A stretch of DNA of 64,000 nucleotides. Origin: Trichoplusia ni (Eukaryota; Arthropoda; Insecta; Lepidoptera; Noctuidae). Location of the stretch: assembly GCF_003590095.1 (NCBI RefSeq), contig NC_039495.1:2465589-2529588 (forward strand). Direction: 5' to 3'. Below are positions 1 through 13,545 of the stretch, piece by piece. Position numbers and translations under genes: made by a program. Position 1 is the first letter of the stretch. Each line of letters opens with the position of its first letter. The notes beneath the pieces were generated by a model. That model ran no database searches. It was not told where the DNA came from and worked only from the letters and a program-made list of their open reading frames with translations.

Positions 1-3000
1 ACCTGGTTTATCTGTTTGTTACGTTTTATGACTAAACTACTAGACCGATTTTGATAAAGCTCGTTAGTAACTATTTGTATAATCGTTGAACGAGACGTCA
101 AGTAAGCTCATCATTAAGGACTCCCTTTGGGTCTGAAACTAGTCGGGCAATCTCGATATATACTTACGCATAAGTAAATCGTTATTAAATAATTATTAAT
201 TAGTCCAGGAGAGTTATCATAATAATTACTATTTTAGTTTAGCTAAAACTCTCGAGTTATGGTAAAATTGTGAAGCTAAAAGTAAATGCTACGGGCAATA
301 CCGTGGCCATTCAATAGTTAGTCTGACAAAAAAAAATTATAAGCCCCTGTATAGCAAGTTATGTATAGTATAAGGTATCAACTGTCCATGGTGAATTCCC
401 GTCTTTGGTCACCATAGCCTAACCGCGAATTCCTTTCGATCAGGCGACCAGTTTGCGACACTCGGGCCTACTGGGTATCTCAAAGTAATATCAATTGTGG
501 GAGCGAGACAGCATTATACATTATAGAGCTTCATCTCCCTCTCACAACAGTAATTATGTTACTTTAATAAGTGGTACTAGGGTTACGACCGCAAGTGTTA
601 CATTACTTATTGATAACTTACGGTATTCTATTGATCGCCGACTCGTTTACTTGATACGGCAATTTAGGGGTCCGTATGTTACGAAACTTGTTTTACTTCG
701 TTGTAAAACGGATGCTGTGGAGACATACTGTCCAGTCGTTGAGGACATTAATTTTGCATCTAAGACTATTATACTGGCCATACTTGAGTGTCTTTATTCA
801 GGTGGTGAAATTGTTATAAGGCCCTTCGTGAATGAAGCAATGCTGATCCATGTTTTGGAAGGCACTAGTTACTGGTCTGGATTTTAATTATAGCTGCAGA
901 ATAATTTCCCTCCTTTAACGTCGACGAATAACAGTAGTCTATGAGTTAACCTAAGGTGACAGTAACCCCCACACCAAATTTTGTTTAATTCGCTTCAGCC
1001 GTTTCGGTGTGAAGAGGTCACAAACATACATACAAACACACACTTTCGCATTTGTGATATTAGCTTGATGATTTGCCAAGTGATAACGTGTTGTAGAATA
1101 TAATAATTATGGGTTTATACGAGAGATTTGTTTAAAATAGATATCTAGTAAATTAAACAAAAAACCTTTTTACGTTTCACTTTTACGTAATTTGTGCAGT
1201 ACTGTATTTTTAACGGTATTTCCCAATTTATCATGTATTCCACGAAAATGTTACTTACGTATGTACATGGAAATAATTTTATTAAAATGCTAATTTATCG
1301 CACATGATATCAAATTGCAATGTCACGAATGTGCAATGTTACATTACGATCAATGTTTTTATTTGCGGAGTTTTTTTGGGTCTGCGGTTTTTGAATTTTT
1401 GAGCTGAATATATTTCGTAAAAGGTTTATCCTGGAATTTGTATTTAATGTTTGTATTACGAATGAGCTAGAAATACTTGTAAACGTGTGCGCAAAATTCT
1501 ACCCTTAAAGAAAATGCGAGCTTTTGTTTGTGAATACATTAATTGAAAATACACCTTTTACACGAAACCTTCTAATTGTGCATACTTTTTTATATGACTA
1601 CTAGCTACCCAGCAAACCATATCCCGTTGTTATGCCAAGATGCAGAAAAAAATACGAATTAAAAAAAAACACTTGGGAGTATGAAAAATAGATGCCCAAT
1701 TCTAAGAGCTACCGAAATTGCAATCAGTGAGAATCGGTCCAGCCGTTTTGGAAGATTTTTACTTCCAACACCGCAACACGAGAATTTCAAACAATCTCGT
1801 GTCGGGGCTTAAAACTAGGCTAGGCTTAAAACCTATCAAACTTTCATTCAAAGAAAACAAACATATTACCATGCGAGAAACCGAACATACCACTGTTCAC
1901 TATCTCTAAACTGTGGTTGCTGTGCCAATCATAAACACTGACACACATCCTAGTCGGACACTTAATACTTCAAGGTTTTCTTATCTTGTCATTAGACACG
2001 GTGGGAACTTCATTAGTATGCCTATAAGGACTACCATTAATAGTTATACAGTTATGAAAGAGTGAAATCGCATTACACGGCGTGGAGCGTCATCTTTGCT
2101 CTGAACATGGACTTTTGAGTGCAGCAAATCTGGGTGAATGAAAGAGAAGCCTTATTGAATCCAAAATTTCTGTCGTGCCGTCAGTTTTAAATTGAACTTA
2201 CTACCACGTGTTATAGTAATATTAAAGTGGGGGTGGCCAAGAGAGATGCCGCTCTATGAGATGTATGATGCTGTCAAGCTCCCATTATAATAGTATGGAT
2301 CGGAGTGGATGTGGATGTGCGTCGAATGAGGATGTGGAGTCCCTCGTAGGTAGTGATGATTATAAAAAAAGGCAATTCGATGAATTTTTTGAGGTAAAAA
2401 AGCCTCTTACAAAGCCTAACGCCTCTTCAACTCAGTCGGATTAAAGTAGCCTATTATGTCAATCCAAAATTGGTCTAGACATTTGAGTGTGAAGTTGTAA
2501 TAAATATACACACATACAAACACTCACATCCTTTCGCATTAATGATATTGGTCTCATCATCTTTATCCTCTAGACATTTGATAAGGTAATACAAAGTACG
2601 ATCTTAACGCATATTATATCCATGATATACCACATAACAAGTCGGCCATACTTTCACCAAATGAGCCAGGAAAGTATAAAATAGTACTTCGAGTAATTGC
2701 CTCGTTGGTATTCACTAGACTTGCCTAGAAAGTACTCTCAGAATCGGCGATTTAACTCCACTAGGCCTCCAATGACGGAAAATTGGTACGCTAGCTGATT
2801 TAATTATTTGATTTCCTGAGAATTTCTGAACAAGCTGCTTTGATAATGATAGCTGGAGTTTTTGGTCCAATTATTGAGTGCTGGTATTTTGATTAGAAGG
2901 CGGGAATGTTGGTGGTCATTTTGTGACACAATGTATCCAGTGGTTTCTACGTAGATATCAGATCAGTTTCACTATACTACTTTCTATCACCTTCAAAAAA

Positions 3001-6000
3001 ATTCATACTTCGAAATAACCTCTCTCATAACTTACGAAGCAATATTTTACGAAGTACTCGGGTGTACCGCCACACCTTAAAATACGTTTAGGGTTTCCAC
3101 AACCATGATAATACTTTAAGTATTGATGACAGTCGAAATATATGCCCAAAGTAGCTGATTGCCAAAAACAAAAAAACAAAAACAAAGTATTTATAAGAAA
3201 GAGGAAGAGCTAATATTTCAATTGAATATTGATCAGATCACGTTCCAACCCATCAGCCCTTTTTCCTATACTGGGATCCTCCAAAACAACATCGTCCATT
3301 TCTTCCATGGTACACCGGTTCCCGATCCCTCCATCCATTATATGCAGACGCGACATGTAGTTAGCACAATCAGATTACCAGCCACTCTATCTGTCACAAC
3401 TGGATACACCCTAGTTATATAGGATGGTGTGGATGTGGCAATCATTTAAGTGCTGGTTGCACGTTGTTTGGCAAAAATTGATGGGGAGTGCTAGAGTTTT
3501 AGGTAAACTTGTGATTCTGTTTAGTTTTGGAGCTTATAGTATCGCTTTCAATTGACATCAGAAAGGAGGAGGTTCTGCAATCGTCGTTTTTTTTTTAACT
3601 TTGTTATCTCAGATCTTGGGAGTAGATGTACCGATTTGTTGATTCTCCTTTCATTTAATGTAACATAGCAGCACTTGGTCCCATAAATTTTATCAAGTAG
3701 TTTTTGTTTGAAGTCGGGTTTGCGATTTTGTTCCCAAAACAATACTATTTGAATGTTAGACTACTTAAGGACTATTTTGACTTTGATAGGTAATTAGAAA
3801 TCCTGTCAAAATTTTTATCATTACGATAAGGCTTTCTATCATCATCATCATCATTCCCCTGCCCTTAAACCATTTTATTTGGAGTCGGTGCAATGTCTTC
3901 TTCATCCATACCTTTCTATCTGACGTAAAAAACCATTGTTTAATCGAAAACTTTACTAAGGCTTAGATTGTCTTCCGATGTGATGCTCATTAGATCAATA
4001 AATTCCACCAGAATTTTCTTCTCTCTTCTCGTCTCAAAGAAACAATGACCATCCTATAGATTATCGTCACGTGTATCACGTTGTATCAGATTGGACTATT
4101 GCATAAAGTTACAGCTCCGGTCAGCGTTAGCTCACGTGTGAGCCGACACGTGGGGCGTCGTCTAATCAGATCATTGAGAGAACTGTTCCAGATATTGTTT
4201 ATTTGACTACCTAGGTATTTTTTATGCGACTCCCGTAGCAAGGAATTTAAGCCTTATGTCGCGGGAGACTTTAAGCCTTATGTTTTACAAACATACAAAA
4301 CACGTGCACAAGACCCCTAGTTGTAACGGTCTTGTTTCTTTTGGTTTTTTAGGAGGCAATTTGTACGAAGAAAAGTACGAGTGTAGAGTGTGAATACTTA
4401 ATAAAGATTTAAGTTTCTTTTGATATTTGTCATTTAAATTTGTCGTAGCTTTTTTTTACATACAAACTATTATCTACTAGTACATTCTCTTTAGGAATGT
4501 GATGATTATTTATCTAACAACGATTAATCAGCTCTTCAAATTTAAGCTCTATTGAATAATAACGATTTTACAATAGTCTATGGATCTAAAGTCAGCTCTT
4601 ACAAATTGATGCATGCCATCATCATCCACACCTTTTGTCCTGCCACAACTAGGCATAGGTCTTTTCGTACCAATTTCCACTCTGATTTAAAGTATGTTTA
4701 AATAAATATCCAACATGTACAAGATCCACATCCTGTATGCACCTCACAATATCATATCAAGAGCATCAAAATAACACAACCACAACCAGTTTCCGTTCAC
4801 AATTAGATTCTAAAATGTGATAATATTAGCTTAGTTGGACTAAAACGTAAATCCTTGTGGTGCGCAATTGACAAGCCATAAACCTTTAAAACATATCCAC
4901 CCATTACGGTAGGTATGACTACATATGACACTCGTAAAATCCTGACATTGGACTGTGGCACAGATTAGTAAGTCAAGAGAAGAGTCAATTTAAAAAACCT
5001 TGAGTAGGTACGATAATGAAAGCATATCTAGAATGAATAGTGGTGTATTTTTTTATGTAAAGCATTTTTTTGCATAGATGAAGCAAGTTCCTACTTTCAA
5101 TGCATATTCTCATAAATTATAATCTTTTAAGTCAGTAAATATCTTATGAAATGACTTTATCAAGTCGGATAAAACTTTTTATCAATAAATTTCGTGTCAT
5201 ACTTTATCTACTTATTAAACATACCTCACGTATCTACTGTAAATAGAAGTCATAAATATGACCAATAAAAGCTTAAAATTAATTCACTATGCAGCTTCCT
5301 TGATCCTAAGAGTCCTCTCCATTAGCTCTCTACTCCGTGTCGCGCCTATAACCTATATAAGTTTATGTGAATGTCAAGTTTGATCGTCTGTTCCTTCATT
5401 TGTTTAATATCACGTCCTGCCGTAATGAAAGCTGCGAAATTACGGGATTAAACTTATTTAAATTGGCTTACTAAATGCCAAGGTCTTAAGGGCTAATATA
5501 AATAGGGATTTTGCGGTGAATGTCCCCAGGTAGGATTAATTTGAAGTTTGTTGGTTTTGTTTTGCGCTGAGTGTAGTAGGCCTACTACCACGTCGTTTAG
5601 TGTTAATATTGCAGTTGTGGTAGGGAGACAACGTGGTATGTTATGTAGAGTGCCATCTCGCTTTTTCAGTCTCACCTAAAACGCGATTTTTCTATAGGGG
5701 GAGAGCCGAGGAAGTAGAGGAGAAAAAAATCTCTTTTTTCTCATATTTTGTGGACTAGTGGTTGTGTTATTAAAAAGAAGAGAGATTGTTTCATTCTCGA
5801 CTAATAACTTTTTATACCTTTCAAATGAACACTTAAATTTTATACTCTAGACTCAACATCAGGCCTATCTGACCTTAACTACTGTACAGGTTATCACAGC
5901 ATCTTATAATAAAACTGACATTTATTAAGGTTTAAACTATGATATTTAATATCAAGGATTTGCGTATAATATGCAATATGATGGGGCAATAAACCTAGGA

Positions 6001-6100
6001 ATTCGTTCGTTCAGAACCGTCATTTCAAGTTTTATTGATATTGTGGAAAAGAGATGGCAGTCTACGCCGAGTAGTGTTGTCCCGCTTCCACATCTATATT
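1..6100. other. Gene-free repeat-rich stretch
   Basis: I see no exon with convincing splice sites or domain content. It holds fragments of interspersed repeats: a piece of the foldback family at about 90-180 (ACTAGTCGGGC core), non-LTR-like 3' tails at about 985-1075 and 2460-2560 (CACAAACATACATACAAACA type), a repeat with GAGATGCCGCTCTAT near 2245 (also near 32177 and, reversed, near 49350), and Lepidoptera-type repeat pieces at 3840-3935 and 4610-4690. One 130-codon open frame at 495-887 is listed separately. Confidence 0.6.
495..887 (+). CDS. Unassigned open frame, 130 codons
   Basis: An uninterrupted frame starting MWERDSIIHY and ending at TAA. I do not recognise a domain, and there is no signal peptide or clear membrane segment. 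It is the longest ATG frame in the first 20 kb, but it begins close to the repeat motif GGGAGCGAGACAGC, which resembles the repeat near 2230, so it may be repeat-derived or chance. No splice sites or promoter support it. Confidence 0.15.
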   Translation: MWERDSIIHYRASSPSHNSNYVTLISGTRVTTASVTLLIDNLRYSIDRRLVYLIRQFRGPYVTKLVLLRCKTDAVETYCPVVEDINFASKTIILAILECLYSGGEIVIRPFVNEAMLIHVLEGTSYWSGF

Positions 6101-6482
6101 AGTCATCATCATCAGCCTAGCCTTTTCCCAACTATGTTGGGGTCGGCTTCCATTCTAATCGGATTCAGCAAGTACCAGTCTTGGACAGTTTGACAAGGAG
6201 CGACTGCCTATCTGACCTCCTCAACCCAGTTACCTGGGCAACACGATAACCCTTAGTTAAACTGGTTGTCAGCCTTTCTAGCTTCTGACTTCTAATACCG
6301 TGTTAAAGATGTCTGTAAGACACCGCAACCGTTACCCACAGTTTAACATGCCTTCCGAAACACGGAGGAACTTGATATGACAAAGATAGTCACCCATCTT
6401 CCGATCAACTGCGTCGAGCGTAGCTTAACCTGTGATCAATCAACTTATGCACTCATAGCTTAGTCACAAGCACCTCTGCTTA
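6101..6482 (+). repeat. Lepidopteran interspersed repeat, ATGTTGGGGTCGGCTTCC family
   Basis: Starts near CTAGCCTTTTCCCAACTATG and runs through CTGACCTCCTCAACCCAGTT to a tail with CGTAGCTTAACCTGTGATC. Other copies here lie near 11540, 15125 (tail only), 16820 and, reversed, 27565. A SINE or LINE-end origin is likely, but the family name is not certain from sequence alone. Confidence 0.75.
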
Positions 6483-9283
6483 ACATTCCACAAATACAAT
6501 AATTGTAGTATAATATGTGATAGTCCCAGAAATAACTAGTTAAGTAGATGTAGGATATGTAGTTAAAATCAAAGATTATTAGTTGACTGGGTTGTTATAT
6601 TTTGATCTTATTAGAGTAAGGAGATTTTCTGATGTTGGTTAGAGTACATTTTAATAGTTATGTGTTCTAGTAATTAATGTTGAGGGCATCCTGAATATTT
6701 CTTGCTGTTTATGTGTAGTTGTTCAGTTTGATTTGCTAGTTTATTTTAATATTCTATTTTAATCCGTGGCTACAACAATGTTGATGAGAAATGTGTACGG
6801 ATTTGAGATATAAATTTGATTTATTAATTGTTTTTTTTTTCCATAAATATAACGTGTACACAACGAAATAAATCATGAAAAATATACATTGACTTTGACT
6901 TTGACGGAACGTGTAAAATTATACGATTTTAATTGTAGTTGATCGAATTTAATTTCATTTATCACGCAATAAAATCTTATAATGATAAATTATTACAAAA
7001 CACAAGACGCGATATTGCGTGCTACAACCGAATACCGATGCGACATCCGGAACACATTTAATTATCTAGCAAATTTCATCAAAATTGGTCTAGCAGTTTA
7101 ATCATAAAAGTATCACAAACGTAAACAAAATTCCTTTAAAATTCACTGTCCACCCAAATCACTTACCTTTACTATAAATACATTTCCTTATGAAACTTAC
7201 CTGGGCATATCAAATTACAGGGTAAACGTATCGCTATCCTTTGACGGTGTCTTGTCACATTACGGCACTGGACAGCAATGGTGATCGCCCGGTAATGAGC
7301 ACACGATTAAAAATCGAAGACTTTTAGGTGTCGTGGTACGGGGGCGATACTATTTTTGATTTTTGGTTTTTGTTTACTGTAAATATTTTTTTTTCTGTAA
7401 TTTTTTGTATGATCTATTCTGATATTTATCTCTTGTTACCAATAAAGACATTATTTTCTGTGTTAAAGTTGAATTAGACTGATGTGATCATTTTGAGATA
7501 GATATTTTATTTTTATATTAAAACCCTGTTTTAGATCCCACAGCTGGGCAAAAGCCTCCGCTTTCTCTTCCAAACCTTTTTATCCTTTGCGGTATAAATT
7601 TCACTAACTTTAATTTGTTAATTACTCAAAAATCTTTTCAAAAATGGATTAAATCTCGTAAATTACCCGCGTAGTGTAAAAGTCTTTTCATAAAGATGTA
7701 ACTGGCCGATACACGCAATTTGCTTCCAATATAACGCATTATGAACAACCAGTTTATAAACGCGCTCGGAAAATAAGCGCAAAATAAGTGCTTTTTTGCA
7801 TTATTAAATTGTCGATTAATCGGCATTCTTAAAGTGAACTAGTTTATTACGTGAGGTGGTAAACCACGCCCATTTTTGATAAAGTGCTGACTATAATACT
7901 ATACTTTAACTATGGTTCAGTCTGAAAAAATGAAGTGCTCTGATTTTATATTTTGCGCCTTGTTCAGAATGGATTTTTGAACAAAGAAAATTTTAGTTGT
8001 TATTTTTTTGTATTACCTATATAATTGAGCTAAAAGCACATATTTTTGGTCTTAAACCAAAAAAGTGTTGTTTTCTTTTCGTTTTTTTAGTCTTGGCTGA
8101 TCTTCTAAATGGCTTGACTGATTTTGATGAGATTTAGTCGTGGTTGTACGGGCTGTAAGACGATACAATTGAAGATAGATAAAAACAATAAATCGGATTT
8201 ACATTTGCCCAAAATTATAAAAAAGATTACTTTTTATTCCCTTTTCTGTCATTATTTTGAAAGATAGAAAGAATGTTAACTTCCTGATTGTTAGATAATA
8301 GTATTTCTGGAGTAAGCCGACCGTCGCCGAGTTATTAGTGTCACTCTGTCTCTCTGTCACTGTCACTGACAAAGTTTCTGAAGTTTCGAGAGATTTCGAC
8401 TTTGGGGGTAACTGGACACAGATTATGCTAATTTGAGTTTTTATTTTGGGTAAGAATTTATTTGTTTTAATTAATGTCGTGAGGAAAAAGATAAAAATGT
8501 TGTAATGTACATAGAACATTTAAGTATTACTGCTGACAGCGGCTTCACTTGCTAAAAATCTATAATGGCGATGTTTTTAACTGAGCTGTGCGTTATGAAC
8601 TCAATATCGTCTTATACGGATTCAAATTAGTATTTTCTGATATATTTTGGTAATCTCAAGTGAAGTACTAAGTGCTAAGTGGTTAACATTAAATGTTCAT
8701 GGCATTTAAAAAAAAATAGAGTATTGACTACAAGATAAAAAGCACTTAATTTGGTTAGTGGGGACTAAAAACATCACTTGCTAGTAATAAGCTTACTGGT
8801 AAGTGACGTCACACGAGATTTAGAGATACAAGAAAAAAATACGTAGTTTGTGATTAAGCAGTATTTTTTTTGCCAAAGGCCCTATTGCCAAAATGAAGAA
8901 TAACGCAAAAAACTGTTTCAGAAGAAATATAATTCCCACCAAACTCACTTTACCACGCAAACAAACTCACTAGCATATCTATCGTCGAACAAAACTGTAT
9001 TCCAAAGTGATATTTCTAAGTCCGTTAGCTGTCAGTACAAAATTTCGATACGGAACTTATCAGGCCCATCTTAATAGCTCCACGAGAGACATATCCGCAT
9101 TTCTTAACGTTAATAACCTAACGCCATCTGTAATCAAATGGATTTTAATTAACTTTATATACATGAAAGTCTTGCTGAGTTTGTGGGAATCCATTGTACT
9201 ACGGTTTTCAGTGAGGGATGTGATTTTTTACAGATAGTGTTTTGTTTTTGAAGTTTGAGGCTGTTGTTTACTTATTATTTTTG

Positions 9284-9606
9284 ACTGGCTTGTTGGTCAA
9301 GTGGTTAGTGACCCTGACTGCTGTGACGCAGGTCGTAGGTTCGATTCCTACCCAGGACAAAATAATGTTTGGGTGAAAGTTGTGGAATATTATTGGTTCT
9401 GTGCTCAAGTCTTTTCGGTTTTCTTCTGGGTATCTTCTGCATGTTATTCGAATGTCACTGACATTTTCTTATCAGAGAAAATAAGCGTGGAAAAAATACT
9501 GGTAAAAGATAAACGGCAATCAGCCGAAGATAGATTTCGATGGCGTGCTATAGGGGAGGCCTATGTCCAGCATTTTACGAATATGGGCTGATGATGGTGA
9601 TGATGA
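9284..9606 (+). mobile_element. tRNA-derived SINE
   Basis: The head resembles a tRNA (TCAAGTGGTTAGTGACC as D-arm/A-box and GGTTCGATTCCTACCC as T-arm/B-box) but has no foldable acceptor stem. The body follows, and the tail is GCCTATGTCCAGCATTTTACG then a TGATGATGG-rich end. This is a SINE with an internal pol III promoter, not a tRNA gene. Confidence 0.75.
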
Positions 9607-9992
9607 AAAGATAAATAAAAATCTCTTAAATTTTGCTTTATGCTGCGATTGCATAATTAAAACATCATCAGTAATTGTAGAAACCATTATTGTTAATTTA
9701 AAATAAAATAAAAATAACCTTAAATACCTAGCATTTAGCAAAATAAACTTTCTTTCAATAAACGTCAAGGTATTGTCAATAAATCTTACATTTTAATAAA
9801 CAAACAAAACAATAAATTAAATAGAAAATAAATAAATTGCTTATAACTATGCATTGTTCTTTCACTTCTGACGTACCTGCAAGTAGTCGGTTATATAACA
9901 ACTTATGAGTAATAAATAAATGAAATATGAAATTATTTTTTTTCGTATTGTTTATTCTTTACTATAAACATTATTATTGTAACTACATTGAC

Positions 9993-10090
9993 TTGATCAA
10001 GCGGCCGCGTCAGCTCATGATTACGGACTAGGGTTGGGCCCGAAACTAGTCGGGCGATCCCGATAAATATACGGGAGAAAACCGTTTTTT
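9993..10090 (+). repeat. Fragment of foldback family (ACTAGTCGGGCGATCCCGATAA)
   Basis: Carries the GCGGCCGC..TCATGATTACGGAC segment and the arm GAAACTAGTCGGGCGATCCC seen intact as a palindrome at 50207-50376. Confidence 0.6.
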
Positions 10091-10781
10091 AGTATCTAGA
10101 AGCGTTGTTTATTTATTTAATGTATAAAAAATAGTTTTCGGTGACTTCTTTAAATTACAAAGATGAAAAAATGTAGATACTACTAAGGCATCAGTTTCAG
10201 AGAAATTCATAGCTTTTTATATTTAAACAAAAATGAACAAATTATAGAACAGTGTGAAGAATAAAGCCTTTTTAATTTTAATTATAAAAAGGATTATTCA
10301 TAACTCGATTATCGATAAATACACGGGCGGATCCGCGGGCGAGAGCTAGTCAACTATAAAACAACCAGTACTTTATCTATTACACGTGTATTATTAATCA
10401 TACAATAGAAAATAAATTATATATTAATTATTATAACTGTCGTATCGTACATTTCAATGGACACGTGGAGAAACGTCGTAAAAAATCACCGAGTGTTCGG
10501 AACGTAAAACAGAAATGAAATTCAACTGGTTTCGATATCTGTTAAAGTTGAGCTTTGTTCTGCATAGTAATTATTTATTTCTTTTAAGTATTTTTTACTA
10601 ATTAGAGGACGGTTTTAGCTTTTGAACGTCTGATAGTAATTGTATGCGTTTGTCCACCGCGTTCGATACAAGGAAAGTGAAATATGCCCTGAAAAATTTC
10701 TTCTATATATTTTTTTTGTAGCAACCAGAGTTGGAAGCCTAAACCCTGCAAAAAGGGTCTACCTTTCTGACCTGGTAAGTT

Positions 10782-10829
10782 TTATCTCTTTTCTGGGCAG
10801 AGAAGAGCCTCTGCCCAGAAAAGAGATAA
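10782..10829. repeat. 21-bp perfect hairpin
   Basis: Left arm 10782-10802 (ends TTTTCTGGGCAGAG), 6-nt loop AAGAGC, right arm 10809-10829 (CTCTGCCCAGAAAAG...). The pairing is exact over 21 bp. No gene context; it could be a remnant of a small foldback element. Confidence 0.8.
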
Positions 10830-11539
10830 GACAATTGTCTTCAAATAATCCAGTGACATAACCATTAATAGCAAGTAATAGCCTTACAACACGGACAAGC
10901 ATTCATGGGTAACTTAAGTGCTAGAACACCGAACGCGCTACATGTCTCGCACAGTGGGTTTACTTTTTTAGCAGTGTTCCTAATTGCCTTGCACTTTACC
11001 GTAATGTATAGTTTTCAACGAAATGCAAGTCCTTGTTCAACACTCGGACGAAGACGCGAGCAACATCTTGTATCTAATATAAAATAAGTCCTATTATGAA
11101 ACTTATCGCTAATTAATTTACTAAGAACCTACCACTTCTCCTTAAAGTAATCGAATTGCAGTTGTGCAAGCGAGAAGTCGATAGAAAACGTATATCTTTG
11201 TCTCTTTCACGACAATAGTCTTTCTTTGAGACTTGTAGGGTCTAATTAATGTTGGATATTTCAAAGTGCGTAACATCGATAAATAGTAATAAAGGTCTGT
11301 CAATATCAGTCTATTCTTAGTTTATGATCATAAATCCTGTGATAATATTTAATGTTTGTATGCAGGAATATAATGTTACATGTAAGAGTAATTAATTGTG
11401 TTATGTCATCGTCATATCGTTGCTCGTAAATACCTAGATCGATTTTGATGGGGCTTTTTCCGTTTGAATGGACTTTTAACAGGTAATTGAAGAAAAAGAA
11501 GTTATCTTTGCTCTAGAATGTGAGTATTGCTAAATCATC

Positions 11540-11815
11540 AAACTTATTCCCAACTATTTTGGGGTCTGCTTCCAGTCTAACTGGATTCAGCTAAGTAGGT
11601 TCTTACTTGGGCCGCACGATACCCCTTAGTAAGACTGTTTGGCAGGCTTGTCAGACTTTTTGGCTTCTGATTTCTACTAAAGACTGTCAAATACGTATGT
11701 GTCAATAAAATCCGGGACCCACAATTTAATGTTGTGACAAAGATTGTACCCCATCCATAGACTGACCGTATCAAGCGTAGCTTAACTTTTGACACTGTAC
11801 GCTAGCTACGAGCTC
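11540..11815 (+). repeat. Diverged copy of the GGGGTCGGCTTCC repeat
   Basis: Contains CCCAACTATTTTGGGGTCTG, then ACCCCTTAGTAAGACTG and the tail AGCGTAGCTTAACTTTTGA. It is more diverged than the copies near 6101 and 16820. Confidence 0.65.
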
Positions 11816-12149
11816 CGAGTAGCTCTTTAATAATATATATTTCATTTATAGACATTTAAACCTTGAAAACTATACACAAGTTTACCATTGACCCAGTTAA
11901 CAGTTAAATTATAAGTTAACTGAAAGATTGACTAGCGTTTTAACTGGCGTAAATACTGCGGTTTATTAGTAAGTACAAGTATGACGCACATTCGTGTTGT
12001 ATCGGCATAAATATCCGTTAGATGTTCTTCAATATTTGGTTTAGATAATTGTTTTGAAGTGTAGTTTATAAAAGCTTACGATCGTGAAGAGAAAAAGTTT
12101 ATATTCTTTGTGCGTCACTATTTTTGATCTGTATCGACTGCACAGAAAT

Positions 12150-12300
12150 TCTGGTGGTATAGGTCTCCAAGCCCATCTAACAGTGACGTATCATAATATC
12201 GATCCCGCGTAGGACCAGTGTATTCCATGAATGTTTGTCCTGAGTCTGGGTGTTTTTGTGCATACAACTTGCATGTTTTTATAATAACTATCGTGAGTCT
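12150..12300 (+). mobile_element. Degenerate tRNA-derived SINE
   Basis: Degenerate tRNA-like head (ATCGATCCCGCGTAGGACC as B-box region) followed by the body TGTCCTGAGTCTGGGTGTTTTTGTGC shared with the SINE at 17917. It lies immediately beside a foldback-family copy. Confidence 0.55.
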
Positions 12301-12305
12301 GATTC

Positions 12306-12440
12306 ATTATTAAATGATGTAACGGTTTACTCACGCGTATTTATCGGGGTAGCCCGACTAGTTTCGGACCCAACCGGAGTCCTTAATCATGAGCAGACGC
12401 GGTGGGATCGCGAGTCGAACTGACGTCAGCGGCCGCGCAT
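12306..12440. repeat. Foldback-family copy
   Basis: Matches one arm and spacer of the 170-bp palindrome at 50207-50376: ATTATTAAATGATGTAACGG, TCGGGGTAGCCCGACTAGTT, then ACCGGAGTCCTTAATCATGAG. It ends at GACGTCAGCGGCCGCGCATC. Confidence 0.7.
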
Positions 12441-13424
12441 CTCGCTGCGTAGCGTAACTTGCATGTTACGACGTAAGGATAAAACTATTTAATACTGGAG
12501 TCGTTTATAAAAAGAAAGAGTGGCTTGTGGAAATAAAAGACGGCTTATTAAACTGTGTAGAGCGGTGCCCCTTTTTCGCAACTGCAATTGACTAGTTTAA
12601 GATGTGTTAGGTCTACTATATTGTATGGAAAAAGCTCGTAGTGCAGATTGTTGGTGGTCTTTTCTACAATTAAACTCTTTGTTAAAACATATCAATTATT
12701 GTTCGTAAAAAAGGATCTTACATCTGAGATAAAATCAAAAATCAATTATCATTTATTGAATTTTTGCTATTAAATGCAAAATGTATGTCAAGATACATTT
12801 TACAATGCCCTGATTTGCCAACACTTTACCATTTAGTAAGCCTTCTTGCTGCTCAGAAAATATGGTGCATCAAATGCCACAGCAGAATGTTGACTTATCG
12901 TTTACAATATAAGAAAAAAAAAGATGAATATCCATTTATTTTGAAAACCCGTCATAAATAGACGTTTCCCGACCTGATAACATTTAGCTAATAACAGCAT
13001 TCTATTTTCAAATAACGCGTGGGTAACTACCCTCAATATAGAAATAGAACATCAAAAAAAGTTGGTGTTATTCAACTCGCATAAAGTATTTTATTTATAT
13101 ACATAAATACTCTTTAGATCTGTAACCTCATTTGAATTTCAGCTTTTCTCTTTTGGCAGTCATTTCTGAGCTAAGACTTGTATTAAAATACGTTTGAATG
13201 AGTATTAATTACAAATAAGCTGTTTCTCGTGACGTTTGTGTGTCCTACATGGCTATTTTGGAAGTAAATAGTAGGTCTTCTTATAAAATATCAGCTGAAT
13301 GATCGAACTCAAAACCTTTTGCAATAGATGTTTTTGATTGCAAATAATACATTTAATGTCAAAATTGTGATACAAATTATGCGCATAACGTCTTGCTAAT
13401 GGGGTTTTCAAAAACATTCAAATT

Positions 13425-13545
13425 ACATACACAGAGACACCTAGACTCAAGATACAATTTTTATCCTACGCGAGGATCGAACCTGCTACACGTTGGATAC
13501 AGTGGATTTTTCTTGGTGACCTCAACCACTTGACTATCTGTAAAG
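13425..13545 (-). mobile_element. tRNA-derived SINE, reverse orientation
   Basis: On the reverse strand the order is tRNA-like head (AGTCAAGTGGTTGAGGTCACC, GGTTCGATCCTCGCG) then the body with GAGTCTAGGTGTCTCTGTG. It is diverged and lacks a sound acceptor stem. Confidence 0.6.

Larger units (their letters stand above)
6490..11530. other. Gene-free stretch with SINE and foldback copies
   Basis: No exon recognised. It contains a TTGACTTTGACTTTGAC mini-repeat near 6890, a short unclassified repeat at 8755-8815 that reappears reversed at 45266-45324, a full SINE at about 9284-9606, a foldback-family fragment at about 9993-10090, and a short hairpin at 10782-10829. Small open frames here show no domain or splice context. 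Confidence 0.55.
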